Source of the DNA: Legionella tucsonensis
GTDB taxonomy: Bacteria; Pseudomonadota; Gammaproteobacteria; Legionellales; Legionellaceae
Direction of reading: 5' to 3'
DNA length: 64,000 nt
NCBI RefSeq assembly: GCF_001468035.1
Contig: NZ_LNZA01000001.1
Coordinates: 62,001 to 126,000, forward strand
A program made the position numbers and the translations under genes. Each line of letters begins with the position of its first letter. Position 1 is the first letter of the stretch. The notes beneath the pieces were generated by a model, which saw nothing but the letters and a program-made list of their open reading frames with translations, ran no database searches and had not been told where the DNA came from. This document shows positions 45,183 to 54,664 of this stretch, in pieces.

Positions 45183-46484
45183 ATGTTAAATATAAAAAGA
45201 GCTCTACCATTGTATGTCTATCTTGGATTAACTTGTTTATTAATTATTGCAATTAATTTCGGCCCCATACAATACAATGATTTCAACTATTTTGAGGTTT
45301 CAACATACTTATTAATATTAGTTTTAATTTTTGTTTTAGGATATTTATTAGGATGTAGCGGGAGATTAAATCAAAAAAATCAGTCCCAGCGTTCTTTTTT
45401 GCTATTATTTCAAATTATAAAACTCATTCTCTTATATTGTGTTCTTAGTTACTTTTTTAAATGGTTATCGCTAATTATTTCAGGTCACACCCTTAGTTTG
45501 AGTGCCCTTGGTAAAAGTTACGCAGAGCATTACTCTGGCTATGTTCGAGGCCAAGCAAGCATTGACTCTCTCTATGTATTTAATATATTTGATGAGTTGA
45601 TGGCTTTTTTAGGGGTAATTTTCTCTTTCTCTTTTTATAAAGATTTTAGCTTCAGGATAAAAATTGCATGTATATTTGTAACAACTTCATATGTATTAAT
45701 AAACTTGTTAGCAAATGGTAAGCAAAAATATCTTGGTGATGTAATGATTTTCTTTTTTTATTACCTCGTTATGAAGTATGCAAGATCAGAAATAAAACTA
45801 ACTGTTTCCAAAATGATAGTGATATTTATTGTATTATTGGCAGGAGTAGTGGCATTGAGTGAAATTCTTTCACAAAGATACAGTACCATAAATTTAAATG
45901 GTGAAAATATCTTATATCACTTGCATCCTTTGATGTCCTGGGATGAGAACTCCATAATTTTAAAAATTTTTGGTACAGAAAAGGGGTTTTTGATAGGTAT
46001 GTTGATGATGTACTTATCCAATGGAGTCTATGGATTAAGTGTATGTTTATCACTTCCTTTTCAGTGGACCTATTTTTTAGGCTCTTCATATGCAGTAGCA
46101 CGTATGTTTGAGCTTTTTTTCAAAGCAGACGGCGCTATTTTCGAGAATACTTATATTTATCGGGCAGGTGAAAAAGGCTGGGGAATGGATAAATGGCATT
46201 CTTTATATTCCTGGTTAGCATCCGATTTTACATTTACAGGAGTATTAGGAATAACGTTCTTCTTTGCATATTTTTACGGCAAACTTTGGAAGCAAATTCT
46301 TATTGAAACAAATCCATTTGCAAAGCCTCTCTTTATATTATTATCACTTGGCCTTATATTTAGTTATTCTAACAACCAAATTATGCATTCATTACAAGGC
46401 ACATTGGCTTTAGTTATTATTTTTATAATGTATTTGAGTGGAAATGCATTTTCATATCAAAAAAGAATAGGTATGGGTTCGTGA
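45183..46484 (+). CDS. Second O-antigen polymerase candidate (Wzy)
   Basis: A 433-residue protein with about 11 membrane segments (first pair at 8-24 and 38-58) and a loop with conserved-looking charged residues around 235-260 (SQRYSTINLNGEN). Near the C-terminus it has WGMDKWHSLYSWLASDFTFTGVLGITFFFAYFYG, a pattern typical of oligosaccharide repeat-unit polymerases in which a late aspartate precedes the last helices. Its stop overlaps the start of the flippase gene by 4 bases (GTGA), which fits a Wzy-Wzx pair. Wzy proteins are hard to prove from sequence; context is the main support. Confidence 0.78.
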   Translation: MLNIKRALPLYVYLGLTCLLIIAINFGPIQYNDFNYFEVSTYLLILVLIFVLGYLLGCSGRLNQKNQSQRSFLLLFQIIKLILLYCVLSYFFKWLSLIISGHTLSLSALGKSYAEHYSGYVRGQASIDSLYVFNIFDELMAFLGVIFSFSFYKDFSFRIKIACIFVTTSYVLINLLANGKQKYLGDVMIFFFYYLVMKYARSEIKLTVSKMIVIFIVLLAGVVALSEILSQRYSTINLNGENILYHLHPLMSWDENSIILKIFGTEKGFLIGMLMMYLSNGVYGLSVCLSLPFQWTYFLGSSYAVARMFELFFKADGAIFENTYIYRAGEKGWGMDKWHSLYSWLASDFTFTGVLGITFFFAYFYGKLWKQILIETNPFAKPLFILLSLGLIFSYSNNQIMHSLQGTLALVIIFIMYLSGNAFSYQKRIGMGS

Positions 46485-47986
46485 GCCTAATAAATAAAAA
46501 AAATATCAAATTTGTATTTTATTTTTTATTTATTGTTCTATTGGGCAAGATATCTGGATTTTTAAAAGATTTACTTATTACCTATTATTATGGTGTATCT
46601 GACGTCTCAGATGCTTATTTTTTTTCAATGTCTCTGTCTGCTTTAACCTATGTAGCAATACATTCAGCTATTTCAGCAATAATTGTTCCTATCGCATCAC
46701 ATAAAAATTCAAATAATCCAATAAAAACTTTAGAGTTAAGCGTTGCTTTTTTTTATTTTTTACTGCTTAGCTTTTTTGTTGCTTTATTCTCATTTTTTTT
46801 TACTCCTACATTAGTAAGTTACTTCTCTTCAATAAATATCAATCAGTTAGATTATAAATTGGCAATAGAATATTTGAAGATAATGGCTTTTGGTTATGTT
46901 TTTTCTACAATTATTGGTTTTTATAATGCTATTCAAACAACGAGAGGGATAACTTTATATACCTATTTAGTACCGATAGCTAATAACATATTATTCTGTT
47001 TGGGCTTATATTTATTTAACAATGGGGATGGTTTAAAAGCCGTATTAATTCTTACTAATTTTTCGTGGATATTTTTATGTATTCTAAATTTTATTGTATC
47101 GAGAGACATGGTTAAAATTGATTGGCGCGTGTTTAAAGAACTTAAGCAGAATTTTAAAGTTATATTGAATATCCTACCGGCAATCATTTTGTTTTTTTTA
47201 GAACAAACAGGATTATTTGTTGGTATCTATTTTGCGTCGCAATTAGATATCGGAGCGATATCTATTTATTCCTATTCAAGTAAATTGAATAGTATCATAC
47301 TCTCTTTAGTGTCTTTATATTTGACAACAGTAGCGTTACCTAAGTTTGCTCAATTATCTGCTCATAAAGATTATCAAAACATACAAAAATTATGTCTTAG
47401 CTATGTGAAAACCGTGTTTTTTATAACCATTCCAATTGCTTCATTCGTATGTTTGTATAGCATAGATATTGTTGCACTATTTTTTCAAAGAGGAAAATTT
47501 ACTTTACATGATGCTGTAGGGGTTGCTTCAATTTTTAAGTTATTTATCTTCATCTTACCTTTTACAATCTTACGAGATTTATTTAATAGAGTTTTTTTTA
47601 CTTCAGGTAATATCTTTAAGCCTATGTGTATCACTTTTCTTGGTGTTTTAATTAATTTAGCTTTAGCTTTCCTTTTTGTTAAAAACTACCAGCTGTCTGG
47701 CATAGTCATTGCAACATTATTATCAGTATTTATCACCTATCTACTTATGATGTTGCTTATTCAAATTCAAATGAAAATTGGATTACTTGGAACATCTATT
47801 AAACTGTTTTTTTCTACAATAGCTAGAATGTCTATGCCAATATGTATCACTGTATATTTTAGATATGAATATTCATTAGATTTATTTTTTGGAGCAATTT
47901 TATTTACAAGCTTATATGGCTTCGTTAATTTATTTCTAAATTTAGGACAATTAAGAAGCATGCGTTTAATTAACTCCACTCGGTAA
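46481..47986 (+). CDS. MurJ/MviN-like flippase (second Wzx candidate)
   Basis: A 501-residue MOP-superfamily transporter with about 13-14 membrane helices, starting at a GTG that overlaps the previous stop. The opening LGKISGFLKDLLITYYYGVSDVSDAYFFSMSL and the later phrase ALPKFAQLSAHKDYQN are typical of the MviN/MurJ branch, and FFQRGKFTLHDAVGVASIF matches the MurJ-specific segment after helix 9. A housekeeping MurJ for peptidoglycan would normally not lie in an O-antigen locus, so this copy probably flips the repeat unit made by module 39730-45140. Confidence 0.85.
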   Translation: MSLINKKNIKFVFYFLFIVLLGKISGFLKDLLITYYYGVSDVSDAYFFSMSLSALTYVAIHSAISAIIVPIASHKNSNNPIKTLELSVAFFYFLLLSFFVALFSFFFTPTLVSYFSSININQLDYKLAIEYLKIMAFGYVFSTIIGFYNAIQTTRGITLYTYLVPIANNILFCLGLYLFNNGDGLKAVLILTNFSWIFLCILNFIVSRDMVKIDWRVFKELKQNFKVILNILPAIILFFLEQTGLFVGIYFASQLDIGAISIYSYSSKLNSIILSLVSLYLTTVALPKFAQLSAHKDYQNIQKLCLSYVKTVFFITIPIASFVCLYSIDIVALFFQRGKFTLHDAVGVASIFKLFIFILPFTILRDLFNRVFFTSGNIFKPMCITFLGVLINLALAFLFVKNYQLSGIVIATLLSVFITYLLMMLLIQIQMKIGLLGTSIKLFFSTIARMSMPICITVYFRYEYSLDLFFGAILFTSLYGFVNLFLNLGQLRSMRLINSTR

Positions 47987-48104
47987 TCATTACCTGACTG
48001 TAGCAAATTGCTGCATCGTCTAAAAAAGGTGGATTTAGTAATTCTCCATCAAACAAATGTCACGGATCTAACTAAGCAATCCCACTAAATATGCCTCTTT
48101 TTAT

Positions 48105-49190
48105 TCACAACGACAAGCGATCGCTTATATATTGATTAATTTGATTTTTTGTTTTTATATACATATCTTTGTTTTCTTGATAAGCGCGATACCAGTCAAC
48201 CGTATGCCTTAAGGCAGTTTCTAAATTCCAAATTGGTTTCCAGTTTAAACTTATTTTTGCTTTTGAACTATCTAATTTTAAGAGCGAAGTCTCATGCAAT
48301 TTTGGAGTTCTTTCATATTGCACATTCAATCTTTCACCCCAAATCAGTTGAATTTCTTGAATTATCCAATCTACCGATTTAACTTCATTCTCATCAGGAC
48401 CAAAATTCCATGCCTGGGCATAATCATTCGGATGTAGGAAAAGAAACTGGGCCAATTGTAAGTAACCATAGAGAGGCTCAAGTACATGCTGCCAGGGACG
48501 CAATGCATGGGGATAGCGGATTCTCAAAGTCGAGCGGGTCAAAATACTACGAGCAATATCAGGTACAAGTCGATCCGCAGCCCAGTCTCCACCACCAATA
48601 ACATTCCCGGCCCGTGCAGATGCCAACCCACATATGTTGTTAGAATTATTATAAAAAGAATTTCGAAAAGCTGATGTTATTAACTCGGCGCAAGCTTTAC
48701 TATTGCTATATGGATCATGCCCACCCAGTTCATCCTTTTCGTGATACCCTCTTTGATATTCCTTATTAGCATAACATTTATCAGAGGTTACATTAACTAT
48801 AGCTTTAGTAACATTTACTCTGCGTGCAATTTCCAGTAAGTTTACAGTACCCATAACATTTGTAGAGTAAGTTTCTACAGGCCGCTCATATGAATAACGA
48901 ACCAGTGGCTGAGCAGCCATATGAAAAACTATTTCCGGTTGATGGGTAAGGAAAGCTTCGCTAAGAGCATTAAAATCACATACATCTCCTGTGAGACTAA
49001 TTACTTTTTCTTTGATGTTGGCAAGAGTAAATAAATTAGGCTGAGTTGGAGGTACAAGCGAAAAGCCTACAATTTTTGCACCAAGTTTTTGCAACAATAA
49101 TGTCAGCCAACTTCCTTTAAAACCTGTATGACCAGTAATTAGCACTTTTTTATTACGCCAAAAGGAACAATCCATCACCATATCTTCCAT
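48105..49190 (-). CDS. rfbG: CDP-glucose 4,6-dehydratase
   Basis: The 361-residue SDR converts CDP-glucose to CDP-4-keto-6-deoxyglucose. It has KVLITGHTGFKGSWLTLLLQKLGA, HMAAQPLVRYSYERPVETYSTNVMGTVNLLE, TSDKCYANKEYQRGYHEKDELGGHDPYSNSKACAE with the catalytic YSNSK, and RPWQHVLEPLYGYLQLA, all diagnostic for the CDP branch. It overlaps the cytidylyltransferase gene by 16 bases; the true start may be the ATG at 49175. The later enzymes of the usual CDP-dideoxysugar pathway (RfbH, RfbI) are not in the window, so the 4-keto sugar must go to another fate. Confidence 0.95.
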   Translation of the reverse strand: MEDMVMDCSFWRNKKVLITGHTGFKGSWLTLLLQKLGAKIVGFSLVPPTQPNLFTLANIKEKVISLTGDVCDFNALSEAFLTHQPEIVFHMAAQPLVRYSYERPVETYSTNVMGTVNLLEIARRVNVTKAIVNVTSDKCYANKEYQRGYHEKDELGGHDPYSNSKACAELITSAFRNSFYNNSNNICGLASARAGNVIGGGDWAADRLVPDIARSILTRSTLRIRYPHALRPWQHVLEPLYGYLQLAQFLFLHPNDYAQAWNFGPDENEVKSVDWIIQEIQLIWGERLNVQYERTPKLHETSLLKLDSSKAKISLNWKPIWNLETALRHTVDWYRAYQENKDMYIKTKNQINQYISDRLSL

Positions 49191-49942
49191 GGGGCTTGTT
49201 TATTTGACCATAACTCTTCTAGATAGTTTTTATCTCTTAAAGTATCCATCGCGTACCAGAAATCTTCATGCTGAAATGCAGTAATTTGATTATCTTGAGT
49301 TAGTCGCTCCATGGGTTCACGTTCCCATATGGTGGAATCATCACTTATATAGTCTATTACTTTGGGAGAAAGAACAAAAAAACCACCATTTGCCCACCCA
49401 TTGCCACCGTAAGGTTTTTCTTCAAAATTAATAATTCTTCCCTCTTCAATATTAATGGCGCCAAATCTTGCTGGAGGTTTGATGGCTGTTACAGTAGCTA
49501 ATTTTTTGTGATATTTATGAAATTCAATCAATTCTGTTATATTGACATTTGATACTCCATCCCCATAAGTAAAACAAAAATCTTCATCTTCCAGATGATG
49601 AGCAATACGCTTAAGACGGCCTCCTGTCATGGAGTGTTCGCCCGTGTCTAACAAAGTAATGCGCCAAGGTTCAGAATAGCTCTGATGAATCTCAGTTGTG
49701 TTTTTTTTCATATCAATTGTGACATCAGAAGTATGATAAAAATAATTGATAAAATATTCTTTGATAAGATAACCTTTATAACCTAAGCAAATAATAAAAT
49801 CGTTTATATTATGTGCTAAATAGATTTTCATTATGTGCCATAGGATTGGTTTACCACCAATTTCTATCATGGGTTTGGGCTTTAATGAGGTTTCCTCACT
49901 GATACGGGCCCCCATTCCACCAGCTAAAATTACAGCTTTCAT
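49175..49942 (-). CDS. rfbF: Glucose-1-phosphate cytidylyltransferase
   Basis: A 255-residue nucleotidyltransferase that makes CDP-glucose from CTP and glucose-1-phosphate in the cytosol. It has the signature KAVILAGGMGARISEETSLKPKPMIEIGGKPILWHIMKIY, then FTYGDGVSNVNITELIEFH with the metal-binding aspartate, KPPARFGAI and FEEKPYGGNGWANGGFFVLSPKV, which are near-diagnostic for RfbF. It lies 12 bases after the GtrA gene and overlaps the dehydratase gene, so both enzymes are made together as the first two steps of the CDP-sugar branch. Confidence 0.96.
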   Translation of the reverse strand: MKAVILAGGMGARISEETSLKPKPMIEIGGKPILWHIMKIYLAHNINDFIICLGYKGYLIKEYFINYFYHTSDVTIDMKKNTTEIHQSYSEPWRITLLDTGEHSMTGGRLKRIAHHLEDEDFCFTYGDGVSNVNITELIEFHKYHKKLATVTAIKPPARFGAINIEEGRIINFEEKPYGGNGWANGGFFVLSPKVIDYISDDSTIWEREPMERLTQDNQITAFQHEDFWYAMDTLRDKNYLEELWSNKQAPWKIW

Positions 49943-49954
49943 TATCTTCTTACC

Positions 49955-50398
49955 TCATTTTTTGTCTGCATTTTCGTATTGATTAGATGATAAAAATAAG
50001 CTTCTATTACCTAAAAAACTCAAACTGGATGCTATTAAAATTGTCACAATTCCACTTAAAGAAAGATTATTTAATAACCCATTTATTAAGCGTAACAACA
50101 CAATACTAAGTAAATAAATAAAGCCATATAAGACCATAAATTTTACAAACGGTTTTTTATCATTATTGTTAAAAACCCATTTGCCAATAGTTCTAAAATT
50201 AAATAACAGCCCTACACACCATGTTATTGATATTGCATAAATATAATAAAATCCCACTTTAATCAGAACTAAAAATAATAAATAACTAATAAAAGTATTT
50301 ATGCCTCCAATTAAAATAAAACGAAAGAGGTGATTATCCAATTTACAACAGATTTCTATTATTTGCATACAAAACCAAAAGTTTATTATTTTACGCAA
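49955..50398 (-). CDS. GtrA-like small membrane protein (flippase for lipid-linked sugar)
   Basis: A 147-residue GtrA-family protein with four membrane helices: FRFILIGGINTFISYLLFLVLI, IYAISITWCVGLLFNFRTIGKWVFN, VKFMVLYGFIYLLSIVLLRL and IVTILIASSLSFLGNRSLFL. The basic motif NFRTIGKWVFN after helix 2 matches the family. GtrA moves an undecaprenyl-phosphate-linked single sugar to the periplasm. The first start is a TTG directly after the methyltransferase stop; an ATG at 50368 gives a 137-residue product. Neither has a clear ribosome binding site. Its partner GtrB is two genes upstream. Confidence 0.88.
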   Translation of the reverse strand: MRKIINFWFCMQIIEICCKLDNHLFRFILIGGINTFISYLLFLVLIKVGFYYIYAISITWCVGLLFNFRTIGKWVFNNNDKKPFVKFMVLYGFIYLLSIVLLRLINGLLNNLSLSGIVTILIASSLSFLGNRSLFLSSNQYENADKK

Positions 50399-51139
50399 TT
50401 ATTTATGATGTTTCTCAGATAAAACATAATATTGTGCCCCTAAGGGGAGCCAGCCTAGTTTGTGATCCATCTTTTGCAAGATAGGTACTTCAAAGGGCGT
50501 AAATAGGATAAACGAACGTTTTAAATTCATTAATCCTGCTTGCTGCTTGAGTTTTTTCATTAATCCGCTGCGAATTAATATCGCGTTCTTATCAAGAGGG
50601 CAATTTTTAACCACCTTAAGAGTTATCGGGTTAAGAGGATTGTGTTCGAATATAACAACAAGACCATTTAGTTTCACTACCCGCTTCATTTCCAATAAAA
50701 ATGAATGCCATTGTAAAGGAGGTACATGATGCATAACACAAATAGCAAAAGCCATATGAAATGTATTATCAGCATACGGTAAGATCGCACCATTATAAGT
50801 CTGGTAAGAAACATTACTGTTTGCACTACGTGCTGCATCAATTACAGAAGAAGCAATGTCCACTCCTGAGAGACGAAGCTTATTATTTTTTTCCATGAGA
50901 TAGGGGTGAATCAAGCCATGGCCACACCCAACATCTAAGGCATGAATTTCCTCATCATCGCTAGAAGCAAACTTATTTGATAAGATCTCTGTTAAATAAT
51001 CTGCTTTTACTTTTGTGAAGAAATCGTGAGATTGGCCAGAGAATGCTAAAGCTTCGTTTATTTGATGGCTATAGTTATCACAATATTCATCAAATTCAAC
51101 TTGCGCTTTTTTAGGGGATCTTAACTGTTTATTATTCAT
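50399..51139 (-). CDS. Class I SAM-dependent methyltransferase
   Basis: A 246-residue soluble methyltransferase. ALDVGCGHGLIHPYLMEK is motif I (SAM binding), LSGVDIASSVIDAA the acidic loop, and ILPYADNTFHMAFAICVMHHVPPLQW the post-I region. The start overlaps the GtrB stop in ATGA, and GtrA follows directly, so its expression is tied to the Gtr pair. It is probably an O-methyltransferase for the branch sugar. It differs from the C-methyltransferase at 52225, which has a zinc-binding N-terminus. Confidence 0.86.
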   Translation of the reverse strand: MNNKQLRSPKKAQVEFDEYCDNYSHQINEALAFSGQSHDFFTKVKADYLTEILSNKFASSDDEEIHALDVGCGHGLIHPYLMEKNNKLRLSGVDIASSVIDAARSANSNVSYQTYNGAILPYADNTFHMAFAICVMHHVPPLQWHSFLLEMKRVVKLNGLVVIFEHNPLNPITLKVVKNCPLDKNAILIRSGLMKKLKQQAGLMNLKRSFILFTPFEVPILQKMDHKLGWLPLGAQYYVLSEKHHK

Positions 51140-52149
51140 ACTTCACTCTTAGTGATAGAATTGGTAAGATTGATTGAGCTCTCAATGATGGTCAAAGGAT
51201 GATAACGGAGTTGTTTATACATTCGGCCTAAATACTCTCCGATAATCCCTAAGAAAATGGCATTTAAGGCCATGGAGAATAGTATCAGGACCACTTGCGT
51301 TGTGAAACCAGATGGCCAATTACCATGAAGAAATAATTTCCCTATCATATAAAACATGGCTAGCAAGAAAGTTGATGTTGCTACGAGCAAGCCAATAATA
51401 GACGCTAAACGCAAAGGAATAATAGAATGGCTAACGATACCATCTATAGCTAACCCTACTAAGCGAATAATAGGAAACTTACTTTTCCCATGTTGTCTTG
51501 CCTGACGTTCATAAGGAAAATCTATCTGTTTTGACGCCAACATAGAGACCAAGCCCCGAACGTAGGGTGTTGCATCGTGAATTCTGTGCAGCTTATCAAG
51601 AATAGAGCGATCAATTAAACGAAAATCTCCGCCATCAACAGCTAAATTATCATCAGAGATTCGGTTCAAAAAACGGTAAAATACTTTTCGAGCACCGTGT
51701 AAAAAAAAATTTTCCTCACGTTTATTTCGCTTACCCACAACGACATCATGCCCCATTTCCCAGTAAGACAGAAGTGTTTTGAAAAGGGCGGGAGGATCTT
51801 GTAAATCACAGTCTAACTGAATTGCGGCATCACCTTGGGCAAGCCTATAGCCTGTCAGTAAGGACTTATTGAAACCAAAATTACGAGTAAATCGAGCAAT
51901 ACGAACTCGTGAATCTTGTATTGCCAAGGCTTGTAATTCTTGAAAGGTGTTATCTACGCTATGATTATCAGTAAAAATGACTTCAAAGTCATACTTATTG
52001 AGTAGCTGACTTTCAAATACATTTTTAACTGCTTCATACGCTCGCGTTATATTACCTTCTTCATTAAAAACAGGAATAACTACAGATATAAGAGGCTTTA
52101 GCTTTCGATGATTATTGGCAATGATATTATTGCTTTTTTCCATGTTCAT
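51136..52149 (-). CDS. GtrB-like undecaprenyl-phosphate glycosyltransferase
   Basis: A 337-residue GT2 enzyme of the DPM1/GtrB type. The catalytic domain has SVVIPVFNEEGNITRAYEAV, FTDNHSVDNTFQEL, RFTRNFGFNKSLLTGY, AAIQLDCDLQDPPALF (DxD-like) and DGGDFRLIDRSILDKL. Two C-terminal membrane helices follow, at about 245-270 and 285-310. Such enzymes load one sugar from a nucleotide on to undecaprenyl phosphate at the cytoplasmic face. Together with GtrA and a GT-C enzyme they add side branches to O-antigen after polymerisation. Here the nucleotide is probably CDP, judging from the adjacent genes. Confidence 0.9.
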   Translation of the reverse strand: MNMEKSNNIIANNHRKLKPLISVVIPVFNEEGNITRAYEAVKNVFESQLLNKYDFEVIFTDNHSVDNTFQELQALAIQDSRVRIARFTRNFGFNKSLLTGYRLAQGDAAIQLDCDLQDPPALFKTLLSYWEMGHDVVVGKRNKREENFFLHGARKVFYRFLNRISDDNLAVDGGDFRLIDRSILDKLHRIHDATPYVRGLVSMLASKQIDFPYERQARQHGKSKFPIIRLVGLAIDGIVSHSIIPLRLASIIGLLVATSTFLLAMFYMIGKLFLHGNWPSGFTTQVVLILFSMALNAIFLGIIGEYLGRMYKQLRYHPLTIIESSINLTNSITKSEV

Positions 52150-52224
52150 CGTATGATACTTCTTGTTTTCATAAAGTCCTTAATGTATTTTATCGAATTA
52201 AAATTTCATTAGCAAGAGAAGCCT

Positions 52225-53502
52225 ATGTATTTAAAATTAAGTAAAGGAAGACCTAATCATAACCTTGAAACAGGACTTTTAAAACATTGTCAAATTTGTG
52301 GTTCGGAAGATTTGGATTTAGTTCTTGACTTACGTCATCAACCACTTTGCGATAGCTTACTAACTTTCGAGCAACTTAACGAGCCTGAAATGTTTTATCC
52401 TTTGCGCCAATTCTGGTGTAAAAACTGCACTTTATCTCAACTAGACTATATTGTACAAGGTGATGTCGTTTATCACCAAAATTATCCTTATCGAACAGGT
52501 GTAACTCGAGAATTAGTGGCTTATCAGCAAGAAATGGCCAATGAACTTATTAGAAATCTTCATATTCCTTGTGATAGCCTGATATGTGATATTGGCTCAA
52601 ATGACGGGACTTTATTAGCTGCTTTCAAAGCAAATGGAATGAGGGTAACGGGAATTGAACCAACTAATATCGCTCATATAGCTAATCAAGAAGGCATTAA
52701 GACAATTCATGCTTCGTTTAACCAGCAAGTAGCAAAACAAATCGTTGAATCTATGGGACAAGCAAAGCTAGTCACAGCTACTAATGTGTTTGCTCATATG
52801 GCTTCTCTTGGTGATGTAATAGAAGGTTTGGAGATTTTGGTCTCTAATGATGGTTACTTTGTGCTTGAAAACCATTATTTAATTCCGGTTATGGAACGAT
52901 TGCAGTTCGATACTATTTATCATGAGCATTTGCGAACATATTCCTTGCGCTCTTTAATTACATTATTTGATTATTATAATTTTACGGTTATTGATGCCAA
53001 AGAAGTATCTCGCTATGGTGGAAATATTCGCGTTTACGTTGCCAAGGGAAAAAATCACTCTGCTAAAGCATCTGTTAACGAATTACTAGCTAAAGAAGAA
53101 AGAGTAGGATTATCCGATCCTGATTACTATAAACGCTTTCGCGAAAAATCAATTAATCTTAAAAACCAATTACTAGAATTTATTATTAAGTGTCGACAAA
53201 ATAATGTAAGTATTGTCGGTAATTCTTGTCCCGGACGCTGTAGCACTTTACTAAATTTTTCAGGAATTGGACCTGATTTGCTACCCTATTTAGGCGAACA
53301 AGCTACATCCCTTAAGTTAAATAAGTATTTACCAGGAACTCATATTCCAATTGTCAACAATCAACGCTTGATTGATGAGCAGCCTGAATATGTGGTTTTG
53401 CTAGCTTGGCATTATGCCGAACCTATAATGGCGCAATTGAAAGCACGTGGTCTTAATTCGAAATTTGTAATTCCAATGCCTGAATTTAAAATTGTTGAGT
53501 AA
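52225..53502 (+). CDS. Sugar C-methyltransferase (TylCIII/NovU-like)
   Basis: A 425-residue protein with the three-part build of NDP-hexose C-methyltransferases. Residues 24-72 hold a zinc site (CQICG and WCKNC). The middle has the SAM motif ICDIGSNDGTLLAAFKANG and NVFAHMASLGDVIEGLEILVS, with the IYHEHLRTYSL catalytic stretch. The C-terminal Rossmann-like domain has GNSCPGRCSTLLNFSGIG. Known members put a methyl group on C3 of a 4-keto-6-deoxysugar bound to a nucleotide. The 4-keto sugar from RfbG (48105-49190) is a ready substrate. Divergent from GtrB, with a promoter in the 75-base gap. Confidence 0.92.
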   Translation: MYLKLSKGRPNHNLETGLLKHCQICGSEDLDLVLDLRHQPLCDSLLTFEQLNEPEMFYPLRQFWCKNCTLSQLDYIVQGDVVYHQNYPYRTGVTRELVAYQQEMANELIRNLHIPCDSLICDIGSNDGTLLAAFKANGMRVTGIEPTNIAHIANQEGIKTIHASFNQQVAKQIVESMGQAKLVTATNVFAHMASLGDVIEGLEILVSNDGYFVLENHYLIPVMERLQFDTIYHEHLRTYSLRSLITLFDYYNFTVIDAKEVSRYGGNIRVYVAKGKNHSAKASVNELLAKEERVGLSDPDYYKRFREKSINLKNQLLEFIIKCRQNNVSIVGNSCPGRCSTLLNFSGIGPDLLPYLGEQATSLKLNKYLPGTHIPIVNNQRLIDEQPEYVVLLAWHYAEPIMAQLKARGLNSKFVIPMPEFKIVE

Positions 53503-53508
53503 GTTTCC

Positions 53509-54642
53509 ATGAATTCAATTTGTCTTTTTGGGGGTGGAAGGTGGTCGCGCGTTTTACTTACTGTTTTGCTTCAAGCTTATCCAGAGTTAAAGATTACCTG
53601 GGTAAGTAAAAATAGCTATGGTGAGAATGTAGAGTGGTTGAAAAAATATAAAACTCGCAACGTACTTATCACCTCTGATGAAGAGCAAGCTTGGCGGTTG
53701 AAACCGCAAGCGATAATTGTTGCAACCGCCTCGCATTTACATATGAGTTATATTAAACAAGCTCTAATTAATAGAATTCCGGTCTTATGCGAGAAACCTT
53801 TCTGTTTCACTACTCACGAAGCTCAAGAACTAATATATTTAGGTGAGAACGCAAAAGTTGCAATTGGAGTTAACTTTGAATTCATGCATGCAAGTTATCT
53901 ATTTGATTTTGCAAACTATTTGAAAAATATCCGCATTTCTTCCATTGACTTAATTTGGGAGGATGTCTTTTGCGAAATGAGGTATGGTGAAAAGAAATTT
54001 GGCGATTTTTATACCCCCCTAATGTATGATAGTTTTCAGCATTGTTGGTCACTGCTTAAGTTTTTATTCCCCCAGGACCCTTTAAGTATAAGTTCGGTGT
54101 CTTATGAGGAGACCAATTCTAGAGCTATTGTTAAAGCAAACATGGGAAATAAACTAACGAACATCGTTCTTTCTCGCCGAGCAGCTCAACGTGTTAGGAA
54201 AATTTCGATTAATAAAGGTGCTATTATTCTTGATTTTGCAATAGAGCCAGGAGCTTCAGTTATCAATCAAAGAACAATTTATAACGAATGGAAGGGAAAT
54301 CGTCCATTATTAGCTGCCTTAGATAGCTTTTTTAAAGTAATTAAATATCCAGCATTACTTTATGAATGGCAATTGAATATATTTAATTGTATGGATGTAA
54401 TTAGTTTAAGTGAAAAAGCAACAGAATTATTAGAACAGGCCCAAAAAAAATGCCTTCAAAAAAAATATCCTCTTTCAGTGGAGGACATTATTACTAGGAA
54501 TATTTTGATAGACCTTTTTCTGCCTAAGCTTGCATCTCTTGGTGATTATCATCGTGCTCATGATTTAGAAGAACAAATTAATTTTGCGAGTTATCTTATT
54601 AAAAGGCCTCCTCTGATGGAAGCCATTAACGAGGCTTGTTAG
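53509..54642 (+). CDS. Gfo/Idh/MocA-family oxidoreductase
   Basis: A 377-residue NAD(P)-dependent oxidoreductase. The N-terminal Rossmann domain has CLFGGGRWSRVLLTVLLQAYP, IIVATASHLHMSYIKQAL and the family signature VLCEKPFCFTTHEAQ. Then comes IGVNFEFMHASY with a substrate domain containing FYTPLMYDSFQHCWSLL, where the histidine and tyrosine could be catalytic. It starts 6 bases after the C-methyltransferase gene. In the pathway it may reduce the 4-keto group of the C-methylated CDP-sugar. That role is inferred from position only. Confidence 0.8.
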   Translation: MNSICLFGGGRWSRVLLTVLLQAYPELKITWVSKNSYGENVEWLKKYKTRNVLITSDEEQAWRLKPQAIIVATASHLHMSYIKQALINRIPVLCEKPFCFTTHEAQELIYLGENAKVAIGVNFEFMHASYLFDFANYLKNIRISSIDLIWEDVFCEMRYGEKKFGDFYTPLMYDSFQHCWSLLKFLFPQDPLSISSVSYEETNSRAIVKANMGNKLTNIVLSRRAAQRVRKISINKGAIILDFAIEPGASVINQRTIYNEWKGNRPLLAALDSFFKVIKYPALLYEWQLNIFNCMDVISLSEKATELLEQAQKKCLQKKYPLSVEDIITRNILIDLFLPKLASLGDYHRAHDLEEQINFASYLIKRPPLMEAINEAC

Positions 54643-54664
54643 ATTTCTTGCTGACCAATAAAAC

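Noticed and set aside
46481-47986. Call as the housekeeping MurJ for peptidoglycan
   Set aside because: It overlaps a Wzy candidate inside a sugar operon, which favours a dedicated Wzx; a housekeeping murJ usually lies elsewhere.
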